From NCBI GenBank assembly GCA_030710605.1, contig CP092863.1, forward strand, positions 142,940,623 to 143,004,622: DNA of 64,000 bases, written 5' to 3'. The notes under the pieces were generated by a model that ran no database searches, was not told the origin of the DNA, and worked only from the letters and a program-made list of their open reading frames with translations. The stretch's first letter is position 1; each line of letters starts with the position of its first letter. This document shows positions 11,901 to 22,682 of the stretch, in pieces. A program made the position numbers and the translations under genes. The DNA comes from Cordylochernes scorpioides (Eukaryota > Arthropoda > Arachnida > Pseudoscorpiones > Chernetidae).

Positions 11901-12400
11901 TGTACGATCAAGTTTTACCTCTTTTCTCAAATTATATGTGTTTTACTATTAGATTCTAACATTTATGGCTAGATAATATTAACTTTTTAACTTTTTACAA
12001 GCTACAGCTATCCTCAAACTCGTAATGGATTCTTCATAAACGTGAAAAAAGAAAAAAAAAAGAAGTTATAAAAATAGGAAGGTTATAAAATATTTTTTTA
12101 TTTAAGCGAAATATATTAAGCGTTAAGAGATATGCCCTTTATATTATCTACTTATAAAAAAATATACATTGAAAAATAGAAAAATAGTTCTAATTTTGTT
12201 TAATAGATGGCAGCACAAGTTTAACGTTGTTAAAATGGTAACAAGGCGCTATATAAGAATTATATACGCATAAAAAATAGTTTAAATTTCTTATAACAGA
12301 TGGCGCGCTAATAAATCATGTTACTATTGTTCTAAAAAAAAATACATTTATTTGCTATTTGCGGAAGAGCAATGCTCTTTTGAAGCATATTATATATTTA
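11901..12400. other. AT-rich sequence, partly in the duplicated block
   Basis: From about 12245 it matches 33262 onward. Contains GATGGCGCGC and GATGGCAGC motifs like those beside the hammerhead repeats, but no intact element. Confidence 0.5.
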
Positions 12401-12873
12401 CGGATGTGTACCCGGCTTCGCCCGGGTTTTATCCGAGTGAAAGTTTGCCTAACGAATATTATATATTATGAAGTATAATAAACAATGTTAAAGATTAGTT
12501 TTAATTATTAATCAAGATTGTGTGTGAATATGTGAGAAAGATGTAATATCGTTGTTGCTTTCTTGGCCGACTGTTTTACATATGGTGTTATCTTAAAATT
12601 GCTTGTTTTGAATATTTTTTTAGATTGAGTTGAATGAATTGCTGATTTTTTTTGTATTTATATATAAATAAAATTAACTCTGTTGATTTTTTTTGTATTT
12701 AATCGATAACAGCGAAGTTACGCATGTTAAAGTTAGGAAAAATATTTTGATGTTAAGCAAAACCTGCTCCATCTCGTTTTACATAAATGTTGAAAATTTG
12801 GTCGAAATTGATGCATTGTAACGAAAGTTTTTAGCGAACACCACTTATGAAATTTGCATTTTATTAATATAGA
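12401..12873 (-). mobile_element. Non-autonomous Helitron, minus orientation
   Basis: In minus orientation it starts TCTATATTAATAAAATGC and ends with a GGGCGAAGCCGGGT hairpin and ACACATCCG. The block copy near 33430 is empty, and the insertion lies between A and T. The usual terminal CTAG is missing, so the 3' tip has lost four bases or used a variant end. Confidence 0.8.
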
Positions 12874-13081
12874 TAATTATGATGCATTAGAGCGCCATCT
12901 TTTATGAACATCCGAAACTATTATAGACTTGTATGATTTTTTTTTAAATTAAACAATTTTCTACTGCCTATATACGCGTTTATAATAGTTTCGAATATTT
13001 ATAATTATATGTTATTCAACAGTCCTCAAAGTTTATGTCTATAATTCATTTAAAATACTTTTTCCAAGAGGTCAGCTTCAA

Positions 13082-13936
13082 TCTACTTATATAATTGCCT
13101 TATTCTGAAGCTCACGGATAGAATGCGCGCCCATTGGCTGCCGCCGGCAAACACGTGTCCTCCCTGCCCCCCTCTAGACAACCCTGTTATCAGCTGTGTG
13201 ATACATACACCTGTCTATAGCGGCCATTCTAGACAACCCTGTTATCAGCAGTGTGTTACATCCACCTGTCTATACAGACCACCCTGTCTATAGCGGACAC
13301 TTTAGGCAACCCTGTAATCAGCAGTGTGTTACATCCACCTGTCTATACAGACCACCCTGTATATAGCGGCCATTCTAGAAAACCCTGTTATCAGCTGTGT
13401 GATACATACACCTGTCTATAGCGGCCACTCTAGACAACCCTGTTATCAGCTGTGTGATACATCCACCTGTCTATACAGACCACCCTGTCTATAGCGGTCA
13501 CCTTAGGCAACCCTGTTATCATTAGTGTGTTACATTCACCTGTCTATACAGACCACCCTGTCTATAGCGGTCACCTTAGGCAACCCTGTTATCAGCAGTG
13601 TGATACATACACCTGTCTATACAGACCACCCTGTCTATAGCGGCCACTCTAGACAACCCTGTTATCGGCTGTGTGATACATACACCTGTCTATACAGACC
13701 ACCCTGTCTATAGCGGCCACTCTAGACAACCCTGTTATCGGCTGTGTGATACATACACCTGTCTATACAGACCACCCTGTCTATAGCGGCCACCCTAGAC
13801 AACCCTGTTATCGGCTGTGTGATACATACACCTGTCTATACAGACCACCCTGTTTATAGCGACCGCCCAAGACAACGTTTTTAAAATATATTCGCACTCG
13901 GGTAAAACCCGGGCGTTGCCCGGGCCATTCGTCTAG
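13082..13936 (+). mobile_element. Non-autonomous Helitron carrying a minisatellite
   Basis: Starts TCTACTTATATAATTGCC and ends with a CCCGGGC-GTT-GCCCGGG hairpin, eight bases (CCATTCGT), then CTAG. The block copy at 33.6k is the empty site, and the insertion lies exactly between A and T with no target duplication, the Helitron rule. No Rep/helicase coding is present. Confidence 0.9.
13140..13865 (+). repeat. 73-bp minisatellite inside the Helitron
   Basis: About ten copies of a unit with CACCTGTCTATACAGACCAC and GTTATCAGCTGTGTGATAC. Early units are shorter or rearranged; the last four are nearly uniform. The CCTGTCTATAGCG core also occurs in the MITE at 50353-50605. Confidence 0.85.
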
Positions 13937-14216
13937 TATCGGTATAAAAGCAAACCAGTCAAAAGCAATATTACGGAGGTATGGTAGATTAAACTGGTGA
14001 AACCGCTGGGAGGGTTCACGACTGATGAGCCAGGCCCTCTCATTAATTTATCATTTCAGTAAAGAGGCAGATGAAAATTGTTTTAATAAAAAAATAATCA
14101 TACGCGTCTAAAATATAGTTTAAATAACTTAAACAAATATATGTATGTTAAATAATTTAATATATTATTAATTTATATTGTATTATAATAGGTATTTTAA
14201 TTGGGAAATTTAATAT

Positions 14217-14332
14217 GTCAGGATGGCCGAGTGGTCTAAGGCGCCAGACTCAAGAGGAAATCTTATCCCGTAGCGGGAGTTGGGTGTTCTGGTCCACTGA
14301 TGTGGGCGTGGGTTCGAATCCCACTTCTGACA
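14217..14332 (+). tRNA. tRNA-Leu(CAA): tRNA-Leu(CAA) with intron
   Basis: The exons fold as a class II tRNA. The acceptor stem GUCAGGA pairs with UUCUGAC, the A-box is TGGCCGAGTGG, and the B-box is GGTTCGAATCC. The anticodon CAA is at 14251-14253. A 32-nt intron at 14255-14286 interrupts one base after the anticodon, the usual place, leaving an 84-nt mature sequence with a long variable arm. A T-run right after the gene serves as the Pol III terminator. It lies inside the duplicated block. Confidence 0.95.
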
Positions 14333-14524
14333 CTTTTTTTTTTTACTTTTGAATTTTTAGTAAAATATTTGGGTATTAAAATTTATATTAATTGTTTTGT
14401 ATATTTTGTATAAATCTATTATACATATTATATTTTCTAAATATAAAGCTTCTTGTATATTTCGCCTATATAAAGTTATAATGTATATTTTCATTATAAT
14501 TAAAGCGAATGTGTGGCGAAACTA

Positions 14525-15190
14525 TGAAAGCTTACAATCTACAGAATTGACGGAAACTACTTTAAAAAAATGGAAATAAATTATATTAGGCAAAAGCTGT
14601 GTTTATGGACAAGTTTTAGCTCGACGGTGGCGCTCAAGTGGCAGAAGTTGGAACTAAAATTGTCTAAATATTTTTATATGCTGTTAAAATATTAGGTTAA
14701 AAATACTAGAGGTGACAACCACTCATTGTCCGGTTGAAAGAATTTATTTCACCATCAAATAGTTCTCTTTTATACAGCGAGGAGTTTTACATATTGAAAG
14801 ATCGCCATGGATTTGCATAGCGTTGAAAGATAAAATGATATTTACATGAAAATAGTTACAACATATCAAATAGACAAAATTCATAGTATATGACAATCCA
14901 TCACATATCACAACATATGCCTAATTCTTAAATTCAAAATACTTGAATGGGATTAATATAATATTTAAAAAATAAATAAATAATTATAAACGTGTTTTCA
15001 TTTAAATTTCACTTCAAACGGGACTTTAATATTGCAAAGCCAATTTTAGTTCCAACTTTGGCCACTCGAGCGCCACCGTCGAGCTGATATGTGCTCCATA
15101 AAGCTGTAACTTACACTCATGAACAAAACTTAAGGAAGTTATACCTTTTAGGATATATATCGGGATTGAGACCATAACTCTAAAATATAT
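14525..15190. repeat. Composite Tc1-type MITE with solo LTR, block copy 1
   Basis: Same composite; the inner part is interrupted by the solo LTR at 14682-14915. Confidence 0.65.
14682..14915. repeat. Solo LTR (copia-like)
   Basis: 234 bp, TG...CA, flanked by TATGC duplications (14677-14681 and 14916-14920). The block copy near 34365 lacks it. It occupies a Tc1-type composite repeat. Confidence 0.82.
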
Positions 15191-15238
15191 TTGATATGCA
15201 TATTATATTTTATATTACAATATAATACGGCTTATGAT

Positions 15239-15506
15239 TGTAGAACGACATTTGAAAAATATCCCGCATGTGTTTCTTTTGAACGAAAAATTGAAATTTA
15301 TTTTAAGGAGAAATAACGATAATTTCTAACCTTAGGGATGAAGTATGAAGTATGAATTGTGAAGAGTAATGATAAACGGAAAATTCATCCCTTTCATACT
15401 TCATCCCTAAGGTTAGAAATAATCGTTATTTCTTCTTAAAATAAATTTCAATTTTTCGTTCAAAAGAAACACATGCGGGATAATTTTCAAATGTCGTTCT
15501 ACATTT
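15239..15506. repeat. Fold-back element, block copy 1
   Basis: Inverted arms of about 115 bp sharing CTTAGGGATGAAGTATGA and GAACGACATTTGAAAA around a 40-bp centre. The other block copy is 34686-34955. Confidence 0.85.
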
Positions 15507-16258
15507 CATATTTGCTCATATATAAAGCTTCATGTGTATTTCGCGCTTATATAAAAAGTTAGAGTGTATACTTTCATGATATATATGAAAAATAAGATAA
15601 AATAAAGAAGGGGAATCAGGTAGTGTAATATTAAACATAAAATAGTCCTATTCTGACCTCTCACATGAGCCATCTAGAGGAATAAAAATAAACTAAACGT
15701 TGATTCAGGTTATTCTATAATATTAGGCCAACCCATACAGAACGTATCATGTAAATAGGGAATTATGGATATATAAGCAGAAAATAGTCCAATACAATGC
15801 TAGATTGTTATATGATGAGTGAAACTGGCGAAACCGCTGGAAGGGTTCACTACTGATGAACTAGGCCCTCCCAATATTTTTAAATATCCGTATGGATAAT
15901 AGGAAGTTTGTTTTATTAAAAAAATATCATAGGAAATGTTGTGGTAGCTTGTTTTCAATTTCATATATACTATAATTACACGTTTGGCCTATATTTCTTA
16001 TATTTTCCTTTACATTCATCGACAAAACTTAAGGAAGTTGTACCTTTCAGCATGTATATCGGGGTTAAGACAATAACTCTGAAAGATATTACAGCGACCT
16101 TTATTGAAGACACACGAGATAACCAAGTGTATATACACTCATAGACAAAACTTAAGGAAGTTGTACCTTTTAATATGTATATCGGGATTCCGACAATAAC
16201 TCTGAAAGATATTACAGTGACCTTTATTGAAGACACACGAGATAACCAAGTGTATATA

Positions 16259-17559
16259 CAGGGTGTACCAGGTAAATTGGGAATTTCAACAATGGTATTT
16301 TAACTGAAATATTTTGCAAGTAAAAATTAAAATATCCGAATGAAATTTGACACAGTAGTAGATAAAAGGATATAGTTTTTATTTATTCAATGAAGTTTTC
16401 ATTATTAGCTACAACAGTCTCGAGGCGAGTGCGGAATGAAGCACAGGCCTTGGCGACGATGACCTTGTCCATTTGGGTCATCACCGTGTGAACTGCTTTC
16501 TTGACAGACTGGATGGTGGTATGAGGAGCTTTGTTGACATCTCTCTCAACAACGCCCCATACATAGTAGTCGAGGGGATTGCAATCTGGAGAGTTAGGGG
16601 GCCAAATATCAGGACCCCAGTGACTAGGGACGTTAAGTGTCAGCCACGATTGTGTCTTTTTTGCCTTATGGGCTGGAGCTGAGTTCTGTTGGAAGACATA
16701 CTTCCTTCCTGCGGCCACCATGTCCATCCAAGGCTTCACAACGGTCTCCAGAACATTGATGTAGGTGTCAGCGTTCATCCTAAGGCCCTTCTCAAAGAAA
16801 TGGGGAGGCATGACATCACCTTCACTGCTGATAACGCCAAGGACCATTACGGAGGCAGGAAATTTCGTGTGCATCACGACAGGTATCTCTGAGGGGTCTT
16901 TACAGATCCAGCGATCATTCCTGGGATTTACCTTTTGGTCCACGTCAAAGTTCTTTTCGTCAGAGAAGAACCTTAGCATGCCAAAAGAGTCGTGTTTCAG
17001 GTTGTTGAGGAGGGCAGCAGCCTTTCCTTTTCTGTTATTCTTCATATTCTCAGTCAGCAACTGACCTTTCCGAAGGGCATAAGACTTGAGACCAAGGTCC
17101 TCATGGATAGTTCTGACAATTGTCATAGAGCCAACGTCCATTTCCTTGGCTATGGCCCTCATGCTCTTCCCAGGGTTTCCATCAATCTTCTCCTTGACAT
17201 TTTTGACAAATTCTTCGCCTCCTACCCTGTCCGATCGACGCGAGTGCTTTTTCCTTGTAGCTATCCCCTCTTTGTTACTATCGGCCTCATCAAACTGCTT
17301 CTTGACACGATAAATAGTGGTTTTGGGCAACTTAAGAAAATCCACTAATTCTTTGGGGCTCCTTCCGGCGCGCAGAGCAACGATGATGGCAGCTCGATTT
17401 TCAAATTCTCGGTTACTCTTCATCACAACACTGCGCACACATGTACTGTTGCATTTTACATGAATATGGCTACGTAATGAAAAAAACAAGTTTTTAATCT
17501 CAAGTAGTTTTTGTTTTATGGACTGTCAAAGTTAGTCCCAATTTACCTGGTACACCCTG
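16259..17559 (-). mobile_element. maT-type (DD37D) DNA transposon, full length
   Basis: A 1301-bp element bounded by inverted repeats beginning CAGGGTGTACCAGGTAAATT at both ends and by TA duplications (16257-16258 and 17560-17561). It carries one uninterrupted transposase frame. It is inserted in a Tc1-type MITE, splitting it. The matching position of the duplicated block near 35.6k lacks it. Confidence 0.93.
16383..17489 (-). CDS. maT transposase, intact frame but second catalytic Asp replaced by Asn
   Basis: A 368-codon frame; initiation is more likely at residue 23 (MKSNREFENRAA). The N-terminal half has paired helix-turn-helix motifs (SPKELVDFLKLPKTTIYRVK, then KSMRAIAKEMDVGSMTIVR). The catalytic core has FSDEKNF for the first Asp and SPDCNPLDYY for the third. 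Between the second and third positions are 37 residues, as in the maT clade of IS630-Tc1-mariner elements. The second position reads QQNSAPAHKAK where the family has QQD, a GAC to AAC change. The protein could bind its ends but should not cut. Confidence 0.9.
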   Translation of the reverse strand: MFFSLRSHIHVKCNSTCVRSVVMKSNREFENRAAIIVALRAGRSPKELVDFLKLPKTTIYRVKKQFDEADSNKEGIATRKKHSRRSDRVGGEEFVKNVKEKIDGNPGKSMRAIAKEMDVGSMTIVRTIHEDLGLKSYALRKGQLLTENMKNNRKGKAAALLNNLKHDSFGMLRFFSDEKNFDVDQKVNPRNDRWICKDPSEIPVVMHTKFPASVMVLGVISSEGDVMPPHFFEKGLRMNADTYINVLETVVKPWMDMVAAGRKYVFQQNSAPAHKAKKTQSWLTLNVPSHWGPDIWPPNSPDCNPLDYYVWGVVERDVNKAPHTTIQSVKKAVHTVMTQMDKVIVAKACASFRTRLETVVANNENFIE

Positions 17560-17743
17560 TACACTCATAGACAAAACTTAAGGAAGTTGTACCTTTTAAT
17601 ATGTATATCTGGATTCCGACAATAACTCTGAAAGATATTACAGTGACCTTTATTGAGGACAATCGAGAAAACCAAGTGTATATACACTCATAGACAAAAC
17701 TTAAGGAAGTTGTACCTTTTAATATGTATATCTGGATTCCGAC

Positions 17744-18097
17744 TGTTGGGAATAGAATGTTAATTTTCTTATAGATTTATATTTTTCTAGATATATGTAA
17801 ATTTAATCCATTATAGGAAACATATTTGTCATATGTAAATATTTATATGTATATATATTCGTGACAAAAAATAAACTGTTGTTGACTGGTTAGAGTCGTG
17901 TGGTTTCTCGGCCCGCCCTCGAGAGGTCTACGCCTTGGTTGATACCTGCCTTAGACACTTCAGCAGATTTGACTTCTTGGGTATCGCTCTTCTCTACCTT
18001 TGAGATTCCACGGTTTTTTTCCTCCCCGGGACCAGAATAAGAGACTTCGGGCGTCTGGGCAAAATAGAGCCTGGGCGCTACGCCGCTGAACGCGACA
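17744..18097 (+). repeat. BEL/Pao 5' LTR
   Basis: A 354-bp repeat starting TGTTGGGAATAG and ending GAACGCGACA. An AATAAA-type signal lies in its middle. The partner is 21248-21601. Confidence 0.92.
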
Positions 18098-18164
18098 TTT
18101 GGCATCCCAGCCGGGACGCGAGGAGAAAGCCGTGCCTATATTTGGAACCCCTTTGGATTAGAAG

Positions 18165-19640
18165 ATGGAAAGAGAAGAAGCGCTAGAGAGACTCAAGAAG
18201 AAGAGAACCATACTCCGCACGTCTTTATCCAAGTACGGGAAAAGAATAGAGGAATATGACGTGCACAAGGAGTGTGACCACGAGGAACTGCTGGGGCAGC
18301 TTTCGGATGTCTACGAAGAACTGAGGCGGGTAGACGAAGAAATCGGTAAGCTGATTGACATCAAAGATCTAGAGAAAGATCTAAAGATGGTAGAGGAATA
18401 CCGGGAAAAGGCCGTGGCGTGGAAATATTTGTTAAAGAAAAGAAGTCTGGTGGTAGCGGAAGGAATGCAGAGGGAAACTGCAACTGCCACGAAGAAGGAA
18501 TATCCAGGAGAAATCGGTCGACCGACTCTAACTGGGATGGTTAAGTTACCCAAATTGACAATGGATATGAGGATCTGCGATGGGAGCAGTTTGGAAATCG
18601 GGATGAGTGAGAAGCCAAGTGTTGTCGGAGTTACCCTGATGAAAGGAGTTGATCCAGCTTCTATTAAGGAAGATGCTGAGATGGTGGTATCATCCGAGCA
18701 AATGGTAAAGGAGCCATCCAAGCAGATTTCTGTTGAAGAAAGTAATAAGGCTCAAGTAGTAAGAGAGCGCTGTGCTGAAGACGGTGAAAAGGCTCAAGTC
18801 AAGAAGAAGTCTGTTGTAGAAGTTGATGAAAGTAATAGGGCTGAAGTTGAGAAAGAATCCGTTGAAGCAGATAAAGAGAAAGTGCTGGATGTGGAACAAG
18901 GAATGGATTCAAAGAACACCGAAGAAGTGAAGCTGCTCTATGTAAAACAAGGTACCGATTTAAGGATGGCAGAAAGGCCATATGCAGAACAAGGTAATGA
19001 GCCTAAGGAAGACGGAGTACAAGACTCTGAAAATGAGCCTAAGGGCGATGGAGTACAAGACTCTGAAGATGAGCCTAAGGGCGACGGAGTAAAGGATTCT
19101 GAAGCTGAAACCAAGGATAATGAAGTGGAGGATTCTGGAACTGCAATTGAGGCTTGTGAATCGGTGAGCAACTCTAAAGCGGTAGCTGAAGGCGCGGATC
19201 AAGTGGAGATTGCAGATGGTGAGGCTGAGTCCATTGATGATATTGAGGAAAGAGTTGTCAGAATTCCAGCATCGAGTAAATTGATGGAAGCAGGACAGAT
19301 AGGAGATGCGGAATTTAAAGTAAAGGGATACTATTTGCCTGTTCGCCCTGTATGTGGGTGTGACTCCAGGGCTGCGCCTGTACGGCCAGCGAAAGACGGC
19401 GCTTCCTATCGAGGACGAAACGGATTCTCGTTGAAGCGATATATGAAGAGGATACACAGTCTGCTGAGAAGAATCCCTGAGATAAGGATAAAGCTTCGGA
19501 GGAATAAGTTCGGAGTTGTGGCCGACCTGAAAAGATATTTCCAGATGATCGCCATCAGAGATAATGATTGGGACTACCTCAAATTTCTTTGGAAAAAAAA
19601 AAAAGGACAACTGATGGTTTTGAGCGGGAAATCGTTGTAG
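18165..19640 (+). CDS. BEL/Pao gag fused in frame to a short reverse transcriptase piece
   Basis: A 491-codon frame beginning 67 bp after the LTR. Residues 1-100 are a charged coiled-coil-like gag head (MEREEALERLKKKRTILRTS). Residues 150-380 are acidic and contain imperfect repeats of about 12 residues (EPKGDGVQDSE type). From about residue 420 the frame enters RT: RIPEIRIKLRRNKFGVVADL followed by KRYFQMIAIRDNDWDYLKFLW, the BEL/Pao palm region around the first Asp. The usual CCHC knuckles and protease between gag and RT are missing, so an internal deletion has fused them. Confidence 0.8.
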   Translation: MEREEALERLKKKRTILRTSLSKYGKRIEEYDVHKECDHEELLGQLSDVYEELRRVDEEIGKLIDIKDLEKDLKMVEEYREKAVAWKYLLKKRSLVVAEGMQRETATATKKEYPGEIGRPTLTGMVKLPKLTMDMRICDGSSLEIGMSEKPSVVGVTLMKGVDPASIKEDAEMVVSSEQMVKEPSKQISVEESNKAQVVRERCAEDGEKAQVKKKSVVEVDESNRAEVEKESVEADKEKVLDVEQGMDSKNTEEVKLLYVKQGTDLRMAERPYAEQGNEPKEDGVQDSENEPKGDGVQDSEDEPKGDGVKDSEAETKDNEVEDSGTAIEACESVSNSKAVAEGADQVEIADGEAESIDDIEERVVRIPASSKLMEAGQIGDAEFKVKGYYLPVRPVCGCDSRAAPVRPAKDGASYRGRNGFSLKRYMKRIHSLLRRIPEIRIKLRRNKFGVVADLKRYFQMIAIRDNDWDYLKFLWKKKKGQLMVLSGKSL

Positions 19641-20191
19641 ACGATTTTGGTTGAGTGCCCGTGCCTCTAAATCCGGAAGAAAAGTAAATGGTTGAATGAT
19701 GATGCATGGTTGGAGAAGGTGAAACGCTTTCTAAGCAGGGTTGCACTGTCCAGATCACCTATGTGAGGAGAGAGCCAATAGAAAAAGGTTCAATTGGCAA
19801 ATATCTTCCAAGCAATGGAATGTAACTTGTATCGAAGGAAACTGTTTCTGGAGCTGCAGTAACTCCAATGTTATATACTCCGGCCAGTTCTCCAAAGGGG
19901 CAAGTGCCTACTCCAGCGAAAAGGTCTTAATTTGGGAGACAAGTCTCCAGAAAGTCTGGTGAAAGTGCTAGACCGGAAAGGATTGCGAATCCTGTAGATC
20001 ATAGGACTATTATATTGAGTGGTTTGAGATCTCTAAGGAAGAGTTCAGAGTCCTATGACTGCTGTAGGCCTGCAGACGATACCTCTGGGCCTTCAGACGA
20101 TACCTCTAAGCCTAAAGACGATGCCTCGGCATAAGATCCTGATTCTTCAGGATGTAAAGCTCAATGTTCTCAAGAGGTTCCAGAAATTGCA

Positions 20192-20521
20192 ATGGAAGAT
20201 AACTGGGCGACTTTTGTAATGAATCGAGTTATGGAGATCCGATCTCTCAGTGAGACAGAGGATTGGTGTCATGTACCAGGATGTTTGAATCCAGCGGATT
20301 TACCATCACGGGGGTGCTTAGCCGATTCTCTGGAGAGATCGAAGTGGTGGGAGGGCCCGAGTTGGTTGAGAAGACCAAGAAGAGATTGGCCCCATAGGGA
20401 AATATACCCTGACCCAGATATTGTGAACTCGGAAAAGAGAAAGATTGTTTTAACATCAACATGTATTGAAAGGGAAAATATCAGTACTACTATCGCTTTT
20501 CAAACTACTACAAGATATTGA
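20192..20521 (+). pseudogene. BEL/Pao RNase H to integrase linker remnant
   Basis: Contains FVMNRVMEIRSL, CHVPGCLNPADLPSRGC and KWWEGPSWL, which in BEL/Pao polyproteins lie after RNase H. It is out of frame with the upstream gag-RT fusion and ends at a stop. A further piece of the same linker (LTVNEIKRAELMLVRVIQRE) follows near 20600 in another frame. Confidence 0.7.
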
Positions 20522-20697
20522 GAGTAACTGCCTGGATGAACCGGTTTTTTAACAAATGCGAGAGGAACAATAGGTCAGCGAGTGAAAGGTGATCTTACTG
20601 TGAATGAAATTAAAAGGGCGGAACTGATGCTGGTGAGAGTTATCCAACGGGAATCCTTCATTGGACCAGAGGACAAGAGGTTGAAGGATTTCAAGTT

Positions 20698-21216
20698 ATG
20701 CTGCGATTCTTTGGGATTGTTGAGGGTCAAACTAAAATAAGTAGGAGACAAGATCTGGACTCTATTGAAAGGGCTAGTCTTCAGAAGAGATACCGATTTA
20801 GACAAAGGTTAAGAGAAGATCTGCGGAAGAGATTCCGGACGGAGTATTTTGGATTCTTAAGACAAGAGACTAGAAGACGCTCGAAGACAAGACCTATCAA
20901 GGTGGGAGATCTGGTGTTGATTGGACAAGATAATGCTAAGCGAGTCAATTGGCCTTTGGCGAGAGTTGTGGAGGTCTACCCTGGCCGAGATGGACCTGTG
21001 AGGGTCGCCAAGTTGAGAGCCAGCAAGGGCGTCCAGATTGGGCCGGTTCAACGGCTCTACAGTTTAGAGATGCCCGCCGATCTGGGGAGTACCTTGAGGA
21101 GTGTACAGTCGGAACCACGCCGGGGAGGCTCCCGAGGAGAGGCCAGTAAAGACCCTACGAGGATAGCCCAATCCTGGAGAACTGGAATGAACGGTCGTTT
21201 CCCAACTGTTGGTTGA
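20698..21216 (+). pseudogene. BEL/Pao integrase C-terminal domain remnant
   Basis: 172 codons: LQKRYRFRQRLREDLRKRF, then VGDLVLIGQDNAKRVNWPLA and VVEVYPGRDGPVRVAKLR, the DNA-binding C-terminus of BEL/Pao integrase. The HHCC and DDE core domains that should precede it are absent. It ends 31 bp before the 3' LTR. Confidence 0.75.
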
Positions 21217-21247
21217 GTTTCTGTAGAAAAAACTCAAGGTGGGAGTA

Positions 21248-21601
21248 TGTTGGGAATAGAATGTTAATTTTCTTATAGATTTATATTTTTCTAGATATAT
21301 GTAAATTTAATCCATTATAGGAAACATATTTGTCATATGTAAATATTTATATGTATATATATTCGTGACAAAAAATAAACTGTTGTTGACTGGTTAGAGT
21401 CGTGTGGTTTCTCGGCCCGCCCTCGAGAGGTCTACGCCTTGGTTGATACCTGCCTTAGACACTTCAGCAGATTTGACTTCTTGGGAATCGCTCTTCTCTA
21501 CCTTTGAGATTCCACGGTTTTTTTCCTCCCCGGGACCAGAATAAGAGACTTCGGGCGTCTGGGCAAAATAGAGCCTGGGCGCTACGCCGCTGAACGCGAC
21601 A
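21248..21601 (+). repeat. BEL/Pao 3' LTR
   Basis: Same length and ends as the 5' LTR, with a single visible difference (GGGAATCG versus GGGTATCG). Near-identity implies a recent insertion. Confidence 0.92.
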
Positions 21602-21784
21602 CCGACAATAACTCTGAAAGATATTACAGTGACCTTTATTGAGGACAATCGAGAAAACCAAGTGTGAACAAAATTGCCTCTGTCTCCATAAAAAAAAAAA
21701 AATAGACGACCGGTGATATCAAAGACTTTCAACTTCCTTAAGTTTTATCCATAAAAGAATCTGTAGAAATAGAGAACAACTTAC

Positions 21785-22310
21785 CCAAATGGGATTGCTC
21801 CTCGGGCAGCTTCTCGTTCAAATTCTTTGAGGGTAAGTGCTCTACGGGTCGAGGGAGATGGGGTGGAGTCAGGAATGAAGGCGGGGTTATCAGCAGCAGC
21901 TGATGTGATTGGTTCCTCATTAGTAGGCGTGGTTATGAGAATAGTTGGCTCCTCCCCTTCCACCATAGTAGGCGTGGCATTGACAACAACGATTGGTTCA
22001 TCATCAGTAGGCGTGGTAATGTTAGGCTCCTCCTCTGTAGGTGTAGTAGGAAATCTTACAGACGGTCTTGACTTTTTTGGTAGATTAGGAAACATGACAG
22101 TTGGCTCCTCTCCTGTAGGCGTGGCTGGGATGATGAAGATTGGTCGATTCTCTGTGATCACTGCAGAGGTCGGAGTCGATAGAGTTGGCTCAACTATTTT
22201 GGCAACGACAACGGGAGAACAGTATTCCAGGTCGAGGCAAGTTGAGAAACGATGTGGATACATAATCTCCATGACAACTATTCCACTACCTAGAACAGCT
22301 GACAGGACTC
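21785..22310 (-). CDS. DUOXA: DUOXA exon F, left copy
   Basis: A 526-nt exon with the TM5 end and a Thr/Pro/Glu-rich tail. Substitutions against the middle copy (A/T, V/I, S/C, T/A, E/V, T/I) lie near the TM5 start and in the tail. Donor GTAAGT leaves in phase 2. A candidate next exon in the right phase is at 5831-5978, beyond the BEL and maT insertions. Confidence 0.82.
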
Positions 22311-22372
22311 CTGGAAGACACAACCATTCTTCAATTCCATAGTACTATGGTAACAAGAAGGAAGGCATATAC

Positions 22373-22584
22373 CTGCTGTCAATACGAGCCAATAGTTCCA
22401 TCCAAGGACTAGTGGTCCCAGAACTCTGGATTCAGAGAATGGGATGATAAGAGAAGGAAGCATGGATCGATAGAGGAGTGCTGCTCCGATGAGCAGAGCC
22501 CCTAGCCCTTGAAGACAGTGTGCTCCATATCGCGGGACCAAGCAGAGTAGAACATTTGCTCCCAGCCATAGGCAGAAAGCTCCC
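22373..22584 (-). CDS. DUOXA: DUOXA exon E, left copy
   Basis: A 212-nt exon, protein identical to the middle copy. It is followed by a 62-bp intron to exon F (donor GTATATGCC, acceptor TTCCAG). The short intron and intact phases argue for a functional gene. Confidence 0.85.
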
Positions 22585-22682
22585 CTAAGACATGCCAGAA
22601 TCACATATCAAATTACATAACAAAATATTTTTGTTTTGAAAATAGAGCAATTCATAACATAAAATCCATAACAAAATATATA

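Larger units (their letters stand above)
17744..21601 (+). mobile_element. BEL/Pao LTR retrotransposon, internally deleted
   Basis: Two 354-bp LTRs (17744-18097 and 21248-21601), TG...CA, differ by one base that I can see. The 5-bp target duplication CCGAC lies at 17739-17743 and 21602-21606. The site is a Tc1-type MITE already interrupted by the maT element. Directly after the 5' LTR, TGGCATCCCAGCCGGGA is a likely tRNA primer site. The interior is 3.15 kb, about half the family length, and lacks protease, most of RT and the integrase core. It should be mobilised only in trans. Confidence 0.93.
16015..21752 (+). repeat. Tc1-type MITE units carrying the maT and BEL insertions
   Basis: Native pieces are 16015-16258, 17560-17743 and 21602-21752. 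Units have ACTCATAGACAAAACTTAAG, a GACCTTTATTGAAGACA segment, an A-run and the inverse end. The uninterrupted counterpart is 35485-35785. Confidence 0.75.

Noticed and set aside
21827..22342. 171-codon plus-strand frame (and its partner at 35862-36377)
   Set aside because: It is the antisense shadow of DUOXA exon F, whose minus-strand frame has splice sites and family motifs.
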